Counted from the stretch's first letter, positions 47,715 through 59,414 are shown. The stretch: 64,000 nucleotides of DNA from Tubiluchus corallicola (GCA_030141605.1 JAQGDQ010000797.1:1-64000); one strand, 5' to 3'. Translations and numbers: made by a program. The notes: generated by a model not told the origin, from the sequence alone.

Positions 47715-48719
47715 TCACTGCGACTGCAAGGTGGTGCTAATTTGATTTGCACGAATACAAGTTTTGCAGGGGAAAAGCTTCAAGAATGCGATTCTAAACT
47801 GCAGATCGTTAAACGAATAAATTATGAAATTAAAGAAGGAGTTCCAAACCAGGACTGCCCCGCACTTTGAGAAAATACTGCTTTTGTACCCTAAGCCGCA
47901 GTGTTCAGGGCAAAAGTTATAGACCTGGATAAGTATGAACAAGGGCAAGTACAGCAAGAAATACAACCCGATGATTGATCCAAAGGCTTTAGCGAGTTTA
48001 AGGTGGCGTTTGAATTGACTTTGTCCAAATGATGCCGCAGCTTCTTCCACTCTTGCTATAGCTCGTAGGTGCTTGCGAGCAATGATGATTATTCTGACGT
48101 AACAAAGTAACATGCCGCATCCGCAAACCATATTCAACAGAGAAGTAAGTGAGGATATAATATAGGCCCATGATAGCATAGTTATGGTACACTGTCCCTC
48201 AAAATCAATCAGTCCATGCGCTAAAGCAATTGGAAGGTCAATAATAAATGGTCCAACCCAAATGACCCCAAAAACAATAACTGTCTGCAAACGTGTAAGA
48301 TTAGGCGAAGTGAGGGGATACAAGAGATGAATCAATCGATCAATACTTATTGCCAGTAGAGTTAAGACATTGGCTTTACCAGCACAGGACATACAAAAGA
48401 CGATGGCATTGCACATTAAATTATCAAATCTCGAGAATCTTTGAATGAATAAGAAGACAGAACCAACAGCCATAGATCCATCAGCAATGGCCAAATTGCA
48501 AAGGAGAAAATACGAGAGTTCATACAGTGTTGGAGACGCAACAACTGTGACCACAGTTATAATACTCTCTGTTAAAATAAATAATGTAATAAAAAATTGA
48601 AATGCTGTAGCAATTAACAATCCACTAAAGTTTTCCCCAAGTTCTATATGTGTTGTAGAGTTTTCAGCTGCGGAGAAGTTATCAGTAGAAACGAGGCTAT
48701 TGAAAACATCGGAAATCAT
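47715..48719 (-). CDS. Class A (rhodopsin-like) G-protein-coupled receptor, intronless, divergent
   Basis: A 334-residue seven-helix receptor in one exon. Three N-glycosylation sites (N14, N20, N30) lie on the outer N-terminus. Helices run at about 33-61, 68-91, 102-124, 145-167, 185-212, 243-266 and 283-302. Conserved: NLAIAD with D80 in TM2, C103 with C177 for the outer disulfide, W154 in TM4, P259 in TM6. Unusual: TM1 has no Asn in its GN position (FILTESI), DRY reads DRL (127-129), NPxxY reads NFIIY (297-301), and TM5 lacks its proline. The tail has C318 and C321, possible palmitoylation sites. The basic loop and HLKLAKAFGSI before TM6 recall adenosine- or melanocortin-like receptors, but ligand and subfamily cannot be assigned. 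The first Met gives a normal short N-terminus. It points towards the other receptor gene at 53582; single-exon receptors often arise by local or retro-duplication. Confidence 0.93.
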   Translation of the reverse strand: MISDVFNSLVSTDNFSAAENSTTHIELGENFSGLLIATAFQFFITLFILTESIITVVTVVASPTLYELSYFLLCNLAIADGSMAVGSVFLFIQRFSRFDNLMCNAIVFCMSCAGKANVLTLLAISIDRLIHLLYPLTSPNLTRLQTVIVFGVIWVGPFIIDLPIALAHGLIDFEGQCTITMLSWAYIISSLTSLLNMVCGCGMLLCYVRIIIIARKHLRAIARVEEAAASFGQSQFKRHLKLAKAFGSIIGLYFLLYLPLFILIQVYNFCPEHCGLGYKSSIFSKCGAVLVWNSFFNFIIYSFNDLQFRIAFLKLFPCKTCIRANQISTTLQSQ

Positions 48720-48729
48720 GTTGTTTGAC

Positions 48730-49575
48730 GTGAGTGTGTAGAAAATTCAGTACTTTTCACATCCCTCGCTTGTATAACTTTCTGTAACTCACAAAACTTT
48801 CTATAAGCGCGACTTGATCACGGCCTACTTCTAGTTTTTTCACACGTTGATACAAACAAAATCTACTGCTGGTGCAAGTTGTCTCATCCAGTTTGAGAGT
48901 CAAAATCTGGTCATATCACCGAAGTATCGGCGTATATTTTCAACAAACTCTGAAAGTAATTTCTTGAAACACATCTGCGTCTTGTACAGTACATTCACTG
49001 CCATACGATATGGTCCTGAATAAAATGCCAAATACCATTTACTATTAAATATGCAACAATTGTCGTTTTATCTGTAATAATAAATTACAGCAATCAGTTT
49101 TTAGCGAAAAACATAAGTTTGATACAGGTAAATTACTATATTAGGTTACGTGATTTTCGTCTATAATTACACAAAAATAACAGCGAAATAGCCCTAATTG
49201 TATAAAGCAGTTCAATAAAGATAATTAGACACTTACATGTGGTCTCCCTGAGTTTTGGCGCTTATAACTTGCAAAAAAACAATAGAAATCAATTCACAAC
49301 ATTCACATAATATCAACTTGAATTGCATACCAGGCTAACTACCTGGTCACATGACTGATGACAGTTAAAGGGGCAAGACCAAATTTAACAGGTAGGGAAA
49401 CGTGTATGTGCATAACAAACGGTGTCCTGAGACAGTCAGTCACAGCGAACACAACACTGCTACTAGCTTACGCGAGACTACGTCTTCTGTGGTCCAGCAC
49501 CATGCTAACATTGGGATAAGATCTTCCTTGTGTAAATTGCGAAATGGGCTCTATAGAAACCACGGCATCTTTCAA
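48730..49575. other. Upstream region of the minus-strand GPCR gene
   Basis: No recognisable exon or repeat. It should hold the promoter and 5' UTR of that gene, but no convincing TATA or initiator can be singled out. Confidence 0.4.
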
Positions 49576-49579
49576 ATGC

Positions 49580-49757
49580 TTAGGGCGGATTCAGACTAGT
49601 GAGTTTTCTTGCCAAGTAACTTTGCTAGCGTGTTCGTTCAAACCTGAGAACAAAACTTGCTGCGAGTTACTCTCCAATAGACACTTGCTTCTCTATTCGT
49701 TGCGAGTCTTGCGAGTTTGCTCGCAAGAAAACTCGCTAGTCTGTATGCGCCATTACG
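49580..49757. mobile_element. MITE with ~32-bp inverted ends (CAGACTAG...TTTTCTTGC)
   Basis: Left GGCGGATTCAGACTAGTGAG and inverted right GGCGCATACAGACTAGCGAG both continue TTTTCTTGC. The body repeats CGAGT/TTGCGAG words. No clear target duplication. End sequence and layout resemble the smaller element at 54821-54935. Confidence 0.75.
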
Positions 49758-49820
49758 AAGTAAACTGCATATCAAGCAATAAGCTTTTTCACAGTTCCAG
49801 CGATTGATGACGATTGTGAA

Positions 49821-50150
49821 AGGTCAAAGGTTAAGTGTACCAGACACCGCATTTGTGTACCCTTGATAACGCCTCACAGCCCATGCTATTGTAAAAGTAA
49901 TTAAGAAAAGGCACGAATGCTAGCCGTAGAACCTTACCTAGTTCACTTTTCTTGTTCCCAGGCAAGATTCTCATCTAATGCGCACAGACTAAGGCATAAT
50001 TAAGAAAAATCCTGAAAGACAACTGAAGTTACTGAACTGATGCGGCAAACGGGTTTGCTTTACCCACATGTCACGCGATGGTAGCAGCTAAAACGCGTTG
50101 CTGTGGTACACTTAACCTTTGACCTACAGAAACTGTGTGTGCGCACAACG
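49821..50150. mobile_element. MITE with 21-bp perfect inverted repeats
   Basis: AGGTCAAAGGTTAAGTGTAC plus C at 49821-49841 is exactly complementary to 50105-50125. A second copy of the right end, including the adjacent GCGCACAACGAAACT sequence, lies at 61297-61369, which suggests the element reaches about 50150. Confidence 0.7.
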
Positions 50151-50860
50151 AAACTAAGAAAAGGCTTATTTCGAGCCTATAATGGGCTGATATCAGACAA
50201 TGAGTTTAAAGCCTTGTAATAATAAGAGAGAGAAAAATCAGTTATTTTTAGTAAAAGCTTGAAGCTCATTTCCGACATTATACCCATTTTACCATATACA
50301 CTCCGCCACAGTACTACACGTTCAACACCATAAGTTGCTCTAACCTCACTAAGCTATGTAATTTCATACATCGCATTGCAATCTAGCTGTCTTTTGCTAA
50401 CGATGGCTTTATATAGATCGTTAAGCTTATTTTTTCTGTTATAACATCTAAACCATTGTTTCAGTTTTGAAAAGTAGAAAGTATTAAAGGAACATTATGC
50501 TACCTTTGTTGGTGAAAGTTTGTGTTGACTTAATAGCTTTGCGCGGGCGTATCATATAGACGTTTTACTACAAATGTACTGGATATTTAATCTCGATAAA
50601 GCAATTAGTATTTCATTCTTGAAGATTATTCATATTTTACTCTGTTCCATGTATTCATGGGGCTTTTACGAAAATGTTCTAATGTTCCCTTTATTGCTGG
50701 TGCTAATCGGATGTTTACATTTACACATGTGACTGGCTTTTACCCACGGATGTATTGATAATGAAGTTTTGGTAGCAGTCATATAATTATGATGCGCTTG
50801 GCAAATTTGTAAAGGATCATTTCAGATTAGAGTAATGTTATAGAGCATAAAGTCTAAACC

Positions 50861-51518
50861 TACGACTCCATGTGTGCGTAATGCGTGATGCGTGATGCGT
50901 ATTGACTGTTTCTATGTGTCTGTAAACGCTATACGTATTAACAAAACCCAAGGCGCTCTTTCCGTCATTTTTGGTCGCTATACGTGAAAATTGCGAGTAA
51001 TAACTTTTGGAAACCATGTCTCTGTCGAAATTTAAGCATGGTAATTACAGTTGCAGCATTAACTTATTGTTGTTCTATTAGATGGAAAATTTCACAGGTT
51101 TTGGGTGCACAACATGTTGCAGGGCAGAGAACAACACGGCACGTATCGCCCATTAGTGATACCGCAGTACTGTGTACATGCTTCGTTCATCTCTTCAAAA
51201 TTCAAAAAGAAAAAACATTATTGTTTACAGATCCTAAGTGACCAAAACTCACCTAACTAGACTTTTCAGAAAATGGTCACCGGAAACTTGAAAACTCGCT
51301 ATAATCACCTAGGCAACGGCGGTTTTCCGTCTGCGTATTGCTGCGTGATGCGTATACGACTACGATCACGTTCGAATGAATGCGGAGAACGCATCACGCA
51401 GTACGGATCACGCATTACGTACTCATGGAAACACTTATACATGTTTAAATGCCAACTGTTGTAGACGCATTACGGATCACGGATCACGCATAACGCATTA
51501 CGTACACATGGAGTCGTA
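50861..51518. mobile_element. DNA element (658 bp) with GCGTAATGCG-rich inverted termini
   Basis: Starts TACGACTCCATGTGTGCGTA and ends with the inverted form TACGACTCCATGTGTACGTA, each followed by stacked ATGCGT/GTGATCCGT words. The right side has a second inner cluster (51330-51420). A left-half copy is at 25075-25382 and a doubtful relative at 43345-43515. No transposase frame and no clear target duplication; superfamily unknown. Confidence 0.8.
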
Positions 51519-51519
51519 C

Positions 51520-52140
51520 CTTATAGGTCCTTATGACTTTAATTTTTCGATCTGCCGACTAATATATTTTCCTCCTAAATTAGAGAACCCAACATATGTC
51601 TAATGTTGTCTATCTTTGTCTCTAGTAAATGTTTCTTTCACAGTTTGTTTGTTGGTAATGCAATGTATGTATTGGTGGTCAATAAGCAAATATATACGTA
51701 TCAAGAGGTAGAGCCATCAGTGGACCAAGATAAACTGAGTTACTGTCAAAGGAATGATTTCCTTTGAATTTCATATGAGAAGTTGCTGCCACTAAAAAGC
51801 CGGCGAGGGACGATGCATCGTATAATTTTTTGAGAATGCAAGTTTTGCAACAGAATTGCACTAGCCATTCAACACTCCTTAATAGATAAACCGTCTTCTC
51901 CCCGCCTCCTTAAAGAGGGGCTTCATCAGGGACTAGCCAAAAAGTTTGAGAAGTACCAACTCTACATTACATACATTGCATTAAAACTGGGGCCTCAAAC
52001 TCTCAAATATAAGCGCTCTAAACTAACTCACAGCCTTTCATCCTGGTAGATGCATTATCAAAAGAGACCCATGACCCAAAAGTAACCCGAGTTTTCCTTT
52101 TTCAGCAATAAATTTCCAATTAAGTACTACTAAAACGTTT
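51520..52140. other. Stretch with no recognisable gene
   Basis: No domain, splice-bounded exon or recurrent repeat recognised. Confidence 0.4.
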
Positions 52141-52340
52141 TTTGTGTGTTTGGTGGTTTCCTAGGACGGGGGGAGCGAAATACCTCTAAAAATAGGCATT
52201 GTTTGCTCATCCTCTGATTACCATGTAGAAAAGGCGTCTTCGTGGCGTCCTACGGACTGCGAGTCTTCAAAGAAAATCTATAGCTCCTGGAAAAGAAAAA
52301 ACCGGACTACACGATAATTGCAAATGCCTGTACTAGGATG
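52140..52340. repeat. Decayed relative of the GC-rich element at 38110-38640
   Basis: Shares, in order, GGTGGTTT, a GGACGGGGGGAGCGAAATAC-type run, ATAGCTC and GGACTACACGATAATTG with that insert. Confidence 0.45.
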
Positions 52341-52579
52341 AACGTCATTACAAGTTAATTTGGGGAAAAGTTTTTTCTGTTCATTGTATTGAACAGCTGA
52401 ATCTAATTTTTACTTGGCTCTAGCAAATTCAGCTTTAATAGCTTTGTTATCCTGTTGAAGATACTATTATCTTGCTTAATTGGTCGCATGTTTTAGGACC
52501 CTGACGGCCTATCAAAATTTAGGGCCCAAAGCTATAGCTTTATTAGCCTAATCATTAATCCGCTTCTGTAAAACTGTGC

Positions 52580-52680
52580 GTAAGTGAGTGGGTGAATGAG
52601 TGAGTGAGTGCGTGCGTGCGTGTGTGTGCATGTATGTGTGGGTATGGGTATGTGGGTGCGCGTGTGTGTGCGTGCATGCA
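52580..52680. repeat. GTGA/GTGC/TGTG imperfect microsatellite
   Basis: GTGAGTGAGTGC units grade into TGTGTGTGC and GGGTATG units. Confidence 0.9.
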
Positions 52681-52724
52681 AGTATCCCACAAAAGTTTCG
52701 CAAGTTTTTCTTTACATATTCGTC

Positions 52725-52800
52725 ATTCTCAATTCAATTCAATACATTTATTTGTCTCATTGACCACATTACATTACAGTACATGCAATTATAATACAAT
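52725..52800 (-). mobile_element. Retroposon 3' tail (AATTGAATT type)
   Basis: The reverse complement reads GTCAATGAGACAAATAAATG followed by TATTGAATTGAATTGAG. Like 10880-10965, this is a polyadenylation-like signal before a short-unit tail. Confidence 0.5.
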
Positions 52801-52984
52801 ATCTACGCAGAGACGGGGCGGCGAAAAACCAAACGCCCAAACCATTCTGGGTCCTCTTGTGGCTAAATATGAACTTTTAGTTTTTTATCACATTCAGGTT
52901 AGAGGATTCGCGGATTCAGTGTGTATGCATGTTGTGCCTATTACACAATTTACTACATTTTATTGCTAAATCTAATACGAGAAG

Positions 52985-53580
52985 AAGCTAGTTTAAGTCA
53001 AGTGAGACCACATTGTCGAGTTCGTGTATTCTGTAACTCTCATATACGGTTGTTTATGCGTATGTACGTGGAACCTATGTATATATGAATATGTGTATTT
53101 ATATATGTATCAGCTTTCGTGATTGTTTCGTGCACTGTGTTGCATTGTTAAGTCGCGTCGCTTTCACAGCTGCTTGCTGTTATTCAGCTGTTTTCATGAT
53201 TGTGCCTAACAGTGTTGCCTACCCTGACACATCTGCCATCTGATCGTTTTTGTTTGTAGTTTCATGGACTGTCTTTACAGTGTTATATGTTGTCTAAGTT
53301 TGGTCTTTCGGAAAACACTGGTAAAGCCTAGTGTTTGCCTCGAGTGATGTTACACACCTATACTTGTTTGCCCGATGTTGTGAAATTTCGCTACATTAAC
53401 ACGCAATAGGTTATATATATTATACTGCAAAACGCGTCACCTTTTTAACCATAACAAGTTTCACAGTTGAATGTGTTCTAGTTTTACAAAAACCTGTGAT
53501 TCCGAATATAAAACTACTTGGTTTATTCAAATTGCTAGAAGTTTTAGAGCCAGAATTGATGATACTTAAAAGCCGACCGA
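52985..53580. other. Upstream region of the plus-strand GPCR gene
   Basis: No exon or repeat recognised. ATATATATTATACT at about 53412-53426 is the nearest TATA-like run, about 160 bp before the ATG; its use is speculative. Confidence 0.35.
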
Positions 53581-53581
53581 A

Positions 53582-54478
53582 ATGGAATCTTGGAATGGAA
53601 GTCAAACAGAATCACCCGCAAGAATTGATGGTTTGATAGTCGCAGTCGTTCACCTAACTGCAGTGTTTATAGAGCTGTCTAATCTGTTAGTTATTGTAGC
53701 GCTAGTGAAGTACAAACACATGGAAGAATGCAAAAATTGGCACATATGCAGTTTAGCAATTGCTGACTTCTTGACGGGAACACAAGCGCACGTTTTTATG
53801 TGGCAATTATCGAAGAATGACCAGTTAATGCCTAGACATGAGTGTTTACTGAGGATGTATTTTGTTCTTGCTTTTGCTTTTCAATCAATGACAATGTTGA
53901 TTATTGTCACAATAGATAGATTTGTTGCCATAAAATACCCTCTGCGATACGATCAAATATTCAATAAGCGGAAGACTCAACTGATTACGGCTGGTTCGTG
54001 GATGTGTTCACTTGGTTTAAGTACCTTAATTTACTATAAAGACAGACAGTCGATTCATTGCGCATTTGTGACTGTAGCCAGTTTGGAATTAAGAGTTTTG
54101 GTTTCAATACTCTTCTGCATAAGTGCAGCTGTATTAATTGCTGTAAATACTAGTATCGTGTTTATTGCTCGAAGACACATGCGTCAAATTGAACCAGACG
54201 CTCGGAGATCATACAAGCACAACTTAAAATCCGCCAAGGTGATCAGTCTGGTGGTTGGTACTTTCATCGTATGTGGTCTACCTTTCATTGTGCTTAACCT
54301 AATTATCATCAGTCAGCCCAGCGGTTTTATTTCAATAAATGCCTCTGCGTTTACCGTTGTTTTGCTGTACATTAATTCGTTTATGAACCCAATAATTTAC
54401 GCCTGGAGAAACCAGGAACTTCGTGTATCTTTCAAGAAACTTCTTCATTGGGAAAAATTAGAAGTCCTGTTCAGGTAA
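53582..54478 (+). CDS. Class A (rhodopsin-like) G-protein-coupled receptor, intronless
   Basis: A 298-residue receptor in one exon with a short N-terminus (N5 glycosylation site, NGS) and short tail. The ATG has a good context (CGAAATGG). Helices at about 17-42, 52-74, 88-110, 132-150, 168-194, 217-242 and 254-275. Class A marks: N34 in TM1, LAIAD with D62 in TM2, C88 paired with C160, DRF (112-114) followed by VAIKYPLRY in the second inner loop, W140 in TM4, CGLP (231-234) in TM6 where CWxP is usual, and a standard NPIIY (269-273) followed by helix 8 RNQELRVSFKKLL. The Trp toggle in TM6 is replaced by Gly. The layout (short loops, HNLKSAKVISLV before TM6) resembles adenosine/melanocortin-type receptors of invertebrates; the ligand is unknown. 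Unlike the receptor at 47715-48719 it keeps NPxxY, so the two are distant paralogues at best. Confidence 0.94.
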   Translation: MESWNGSQTESPARIDGLIVAVVHLTAVFIELSNLLVIVALVKYKHMEECKNWHICSLAIADFLTGTQAHVFMWQLSKNDQLMPRHECLLRMYFVLAFAFQSMTMLIIVTIDRFVAIKYPLRYDQIFNKRKTQLITAGSWMCSLGLSTLIYYKDRQSIHCAFVTVASLELRVLVSILFCISAAVLIAVNTSIVFIARRHMRQIEPDARRSYKHNLKSAKVISLVVGTFIVCGLPFIVLNLIIISQPSGFISINASAFTVVLLYINSFMNPIIYAWRNQELRVSFKKLLHWEKLEVLFR

Positions 54479-54820
54479 AATACCTATGATTAAGGAGTGC
54501 CATACAGGAGATAGGCTAATATTTTTACTGCAAACTTTCGCTCCATCTTTAATAACGATGGCAATAATCAGATCTAACAAACAAACAAACAAGCTGTTGT
54601 CCAACACTGACAGCAAATGAAGACTTGTGTCAATTTCTGGGACCTGGAAAAGGATCTGACAGCGTTCCCAGGCGTATCATTTTCCCCACAGTTGGACGGT
54701 TTTTATTTCCTATACATCTCACAGACCTTATTTGGGCTTTTCATACTGGGTCGTCTTATTTAGTCACCTTTCAGAATGTCCTTTCAGATCCCACCCCAAA
54801 CACAGTAGGCTTAAGGAAGA

Positions 54821-54935
54821 GTTATGGCACGTTCAGGCGTTGGGACCTCGCTTGCAACTTGCTGCGGAACTCCTCTCAGAAAGAAGTTGCGCTACAAGTT
54901 GCGAGAGAAGTCTCTACGTCTGAACAAGTCATAAC
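54821..54935. mobile_element. Snap-back MITE (115 bp, ~47-bp inverted arms)
   Basis: Left GTTATGGCACGTTCAGGCGT and inverted right GTTATGACTTGTTCAGACGT continue pairing through GCAACTTG...GCG, so nearly the whole element folds on itself. It overlaps the short plus-strand frames here, which are therefore not genes. Confidence 0.78.
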
Positions 54936-54939
54936 GAAA

Positions 54940-56250
54940 TAATATAGAATGTTTATGCAATTATTTATTATGAGTGATTTATTATTTGCCAAAAAAGATT
55001 TTGAGTTTTCGATAGTTTATTTTAGTTATTATTAGCCAATGATAAATTTAAGTTCGTGAATGAAAAAAAACAGAGATAATAAGTCTATGCAAAAGTAATA
55101 ATGTTGATAGTAATAAGTTAGCACCCAAGACATGGATAAGACTGAGCTCAAATTAACAGCTTTCATCGTTACTTAATTAATTATTGCCAATCTCAATTTC
55201 ATAATGTTTGGTTAATATTGGAATGAACCCACAGTTTCTGAATTCTTGAAACCAAACTTTGCCAAAAGAAAAGAAATGTGGAAGCCGTGGTTGAGCTTGG
55301 ATTTGAACCATACGCTTTGGTATCGAGTTCGGGCTTAGTTCTGATTTTTTTCGCGTTGCTCCATTTTCAATTTGACTAAAAAAAATTCAAATTTTTCCAG
55401 GAATATTCCTGTCTAAACCGATTCAAACTTTCAATTAACTGATAAGTTAGTTCGTACTGCCATCTTACCGCTAGTGCTAAAACTAATTACGATCTTTTCA
55501 CTTAACAAAGTACTGTTACAAAAATCACTAATCTATTCAGACAATATAACACATTTATGTGCTCACTGTGACTAGGTTTTATCAAAAAATTAACTTCATT
55601 ATCATCTTACAGATGGCAGCATGCCCAAAATGGTCAATCGACCAAAAGTCAAAATTGTCCTGTAGATGGTAGCACGTACTTGGTAAAGCTTTTCTTATTT
55701 AAAGGTCTGAAATTGTTTAAATTGCTGTCAAATTCGGGTGTTTGGAAATGTTTTTGCAAACACTCACATTATTTTGTAAAAATTAAAAATTATTCTACGT
55801 TTCTATTTACGCATATTTCTTCTCAATTCACCTTAAAACTTTCCTATATTTACCCAAATTACAACAATGTATTTGTCCTTCACATAATAATAATCTTTAT
55901 TCCTCTAATATTGATATTCTTGTATTTAAAAGTTTCTAGTGCCGAAAGCGACTGGATCGTATAGTACGCTAGATGCTAAATGATTGATTACAGTTGTAAT
56001 GACAGCTAGGAAATAATATAAGCCCTGTTCCATTTCTCAGCCATAAAATGGTTCATATGCAGCTCTAAAATTTAAAATCAATGTTGTGCACTATTGTTTG
56101 ATCTGTTTTTATGAATGAAAAATGGCGAAATGTAAGTTTCTGTGTTGACTTTTGTGCTTATAGTAGCTCGTTCATCGTTACCAGCGCATACTGCACAGTT
56201 ATGTTCAGTAACGCACTGGCACGCAGATGCAACCAAAATCCGATTGTATT
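54940..56250. other. Stretch with no recognisable gene
   Basis: A segment at 55210-55320 resembles 59350-59470 and contains GGATTTGAACC, a reversed Pol III B box. An AT-rich frame at 55680-55964 has no recognisable domain. Confidence 0.4.
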
Positions 56251-56254
56251 ATAG

Positions 56255-56530
56255 GTGTACGAGACTGTTGGCGTTAGTCCTCCCACAGCAAACGAGTTTT
56301 ACATTTTCAGGGCAATTTTCTTTATTTTCATGGCAAATAATTGTACAGTAAAATTTCCAAAATTAAGGTTGAATAGTAAAAAAATGCTTAAAATGTAAAA
56401 GAATAAAATTTGTAAGCTCGTGGGGGCTTCAAAGAATGCAAAAGTAAACTTACAATTTTATTTTTCTAAAAATTTCTGCCTGAAAAATGAAACTATAGGT
56501 AACATTCAGTCTTGCAAAAAGTTTTTCACA
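56255..56530 (+). repeat. Dispersed repeat E, copy 1
   Basis: Matches 63755-64000 in the same orientation: GTACGAG start, TTTTACATTTTCAGGGCAA, AAAAATGCTTAAAATG, AAAGAATGCAAAAGTAAACT and TTTTTCTAAAAATTTCTGC in order. Confidence 0.8.
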
Positions 56531-56539
56531 GTCTTTATT

Positions 56540-57890
56540 TTAACTTTAAATTTACATGTTTGCATTAAAAAGCACTTCCATGTCGGCGAGAAGGTAGCGA
56601 ATTGGCCTCACAATTGAGTGCCTCTCTTCATCTAAATATGGCCCTGAGTAGGCCTATAAGTGTTCTGTTTTAGACACTTTTGCATGCCTATGTCTTATAT
56701 AAGTACATAATTAGTTTAAACATAATTTATTATAGGATTGGATCAGACAGTTTGAACAACATGATTTAGGATCCTCACCACAACAGACTTTATACACTAT
56801 TTACAAAAACATTTACGGTAAGAATAGACTATAACTACACAAGCTGACAAGTTTTACTACAAGATTACATTAGACATTAGTAGAAAATGACGGCTAGAAA
56901 ATATTAATGTTAGAAATTATATACACGGCTGTCTGCACTTATTTAGAAATGATATTGGCTATGGCAAGTTAGAACATTTTTAGAGCAGATTCAATATGCC
57001 TTCTTTGCGAGATTTCCTTCCGTACGCCTATGAACTTCAGTTATGCAACTGCAGCCACCTTAAAAACACACAATTAACTGGATGACTTTGATCAGTAAAA
57101 TTTAGATGTTTTCGACTTCTGTCTTTTAGAGTTTTGTCTAATAATACGTGATAACCTGCATTTTGGTCATAACACTTTGGGTGTTAGCTAATAGACCTGC
57201 TGACGTAAAGAAGCTGCCACTATCATAATTACTTTTTTACAAACTTGAAAGTGAATCATGTCACCTCATGGTTTGGGGCTACTTTGTTCACATGTATAAA
57301 GTGGCTTGCTGGCCAAAATATCCTTACATAGACTTTGTTCACCTGTTAGGTTTTTAAAAAAATTAAGCAACACTAGCCAAACTATTGCTGCGTTGCAGTT
57401 CTGTTTCAGAAAAAAATACATGTGATACTGTAAAACTATTTAATTTTCACAGTTTGTGCACTGAAATGCCATTAAGGAGCAATACTGTTTCTAACAATAT
57501 TTATATTTTTATTTATCTAGTATTTATATTTACAGTTAGATGTCTGCTTTCATTTGATTTGCAACACAAATAGTTTTACTACATTGGAAACCGCTGCTCA
57601 GCGTTAATTCAGTCTTGTTTGTGCACAAAATCTGCAAAAATATGATTGAAAATTTTTTTGAATAAAGTCACATCAGATGATGTTCCTTATATGTGTACTT
57701 AACAGCTTGAAGCGATTGGCTTTTTTTGGTGTAGCATAACATCGAATCCGCTCTTTATTTAGAAGTAACGATTGAGACATAGGGAAAGATATACTAGCAA
57801 CGTTTTATGTACATTTCGATGAGCCATAAAATTATTCATTTTGTGTATGCATGTAGTTTATTTACTAAAACAAGTTACATGTATACACGA
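56540..57890. other. Stretch with no recognisable gene
   Basis: AT-rich; no exon or recurrent repeat recognised. Confidence 0.4.
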
Positions 57891-57894
57891 AGAA

Positions 57895-58190
57895 CGAGGT
57901 AAATGCCACAATCGATACATTAGTGATTTCAGTCTAAATGTCACTTTACGTACATTTCCTACTCAAGGTTATAGCATTAAAAACAGTGTTATGCATACAA
58001 GGTACATCAGCATAAAAGTTGCAAAATTTCATAATATATTATATAACAATTAGTGTGCTCAAAGAAGTGAGTTAAATCAGCAAAGTTTACATTGTCGTAG
58101 CGGTTTCTAATGTTAGGGGGCATGTCTGTATAACGTGTTTCTCAGTTTGAATGTCCCCACAAGGACATACCTATTTTCCCTTGGCTGTCT
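57895..58190 (-). mobile_element. LINE 3' fragment, second copy of the 39.8 kb family
   Basis: On the minus strand it starts with GGGGACATTCAAACTGAGAA and the Cys-rich-block sequence of 39830-39990, then passes straight into the UTR block found at 40975-41065 beyond the hAT insertion. It has a small internal deletion compared with 39790-41105. Confidence 0.78.
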
Positions 58191-58481
58191 CGCCCATCTA
58201 CCCGTTTCTATCCGCAGCCTATGTGACTAAAGACGCATTCTTGTGAAGCTTATCCGATAATGCTCAAATATTGTCGATTCAAAACGAGGTGTTTCGAGAC
58301 CGGGGTTCAATTCCAAGTAGGTTTAGATAGTAACTATGTAAAGAGCTTTTTAATATCAAGTTCTTTCACTTGCTGTCGGGAATAAAATAATGCCCAAAGA
58401 GCAAGCGTTGCACACATTACATTCGTTTTTTCACACCAACATACGCTAAAGTGTGAGAAGACAAACGTCCAGTTATAATAC

Positions 58482-58511
58482 TCCTCCTCCTCCTCCTCCT
58501 CCTCCTCCTCC
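58482..58511. repeat. (CTC)n trinucleotide microsatellite
   Basis: Ten near-perfect units. Confidence 0.95.
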
Positions 58512-58519
58512 CCGAGGAA

Positions 58520-59410
58520 ACAATTGTTCTAAGTAGAGATGCTCTGGATAAAGTTGCCATGTCTTTCAATATCATCTAAAATATTTTTAGTACATTAGTA
58601 TTAAATTAAAAAATCGTTGTTCATCTTGTTTAAAAATAAATCGTAGATGCTTAGACTCGCTGTTGCTAAAAAATAATTCCTGAAAATTTCTTGATTTGAC
58701 ATCCATAAACAGGTTCTCCTATGAGGCCATAAAAGTTGTGTGGCACTGAAATGCAAACAAAAAATAGATAATAGAAACGGGAGAATGGAAACCTCACCAA
58801 AGAAGTTTACAGATCTGCGAACGGCAAGACTCTTTGACGTTTTATTTATTTTCTTATCTATAATTTATTGAACTGTAGTTTAGCCCCTAGAGAAGCCTCA
58901 CCGTTACAAGAATGTAAGAAAGCGCTGTTCCAGTGACATTATGGATATAAGAGTCTGTAAATACGTATACGCCGGAGATTACTTGACTAGAATGTGATTC
59001 TGAAACTTTATTTTCAGCACATCTGCGATCGAGAAAATAAAAAGGAAATATAAAGGTCCCAGAAAATGAGTGAATGCAGTGAAAATGTCCTTTTATATTC
59101 CTAACCAAAACATGTTAGAAAAAAGTTGAATAGCTTTGTAATTAAGCCAAATAGAAATGGGAATTTTGATCGCCATCCATATTCTGAGGCTCTAAGTTGT
59201 AGCTTGTTTAACTTTTTTTAATTGGCATTGTTACTGCCTTCAGTTGTTAGTTTAATATAAACTTAGGCTAGTATAAAATTAATTACTGATAGACAGTAAC
59301 AAAAGAGTTGACTAATTATTTTTAAATTAATTTCAAAATTATTAATCCACGGTAAAACGAAGTGACAATTATCACTAGCTTTTGAAACCAAATTAAAACA
59401 AAAAAGAAAG
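58520..59410. other. Stretch with no recognisable gene
   Basis: No recognisable exon or repeat. Just before it, GGTTCAATTCC at 58306-58316 is B-box-like but has no convincing A box. Confidence 0.35.
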
Positions 59411-59414
59411 TGTG

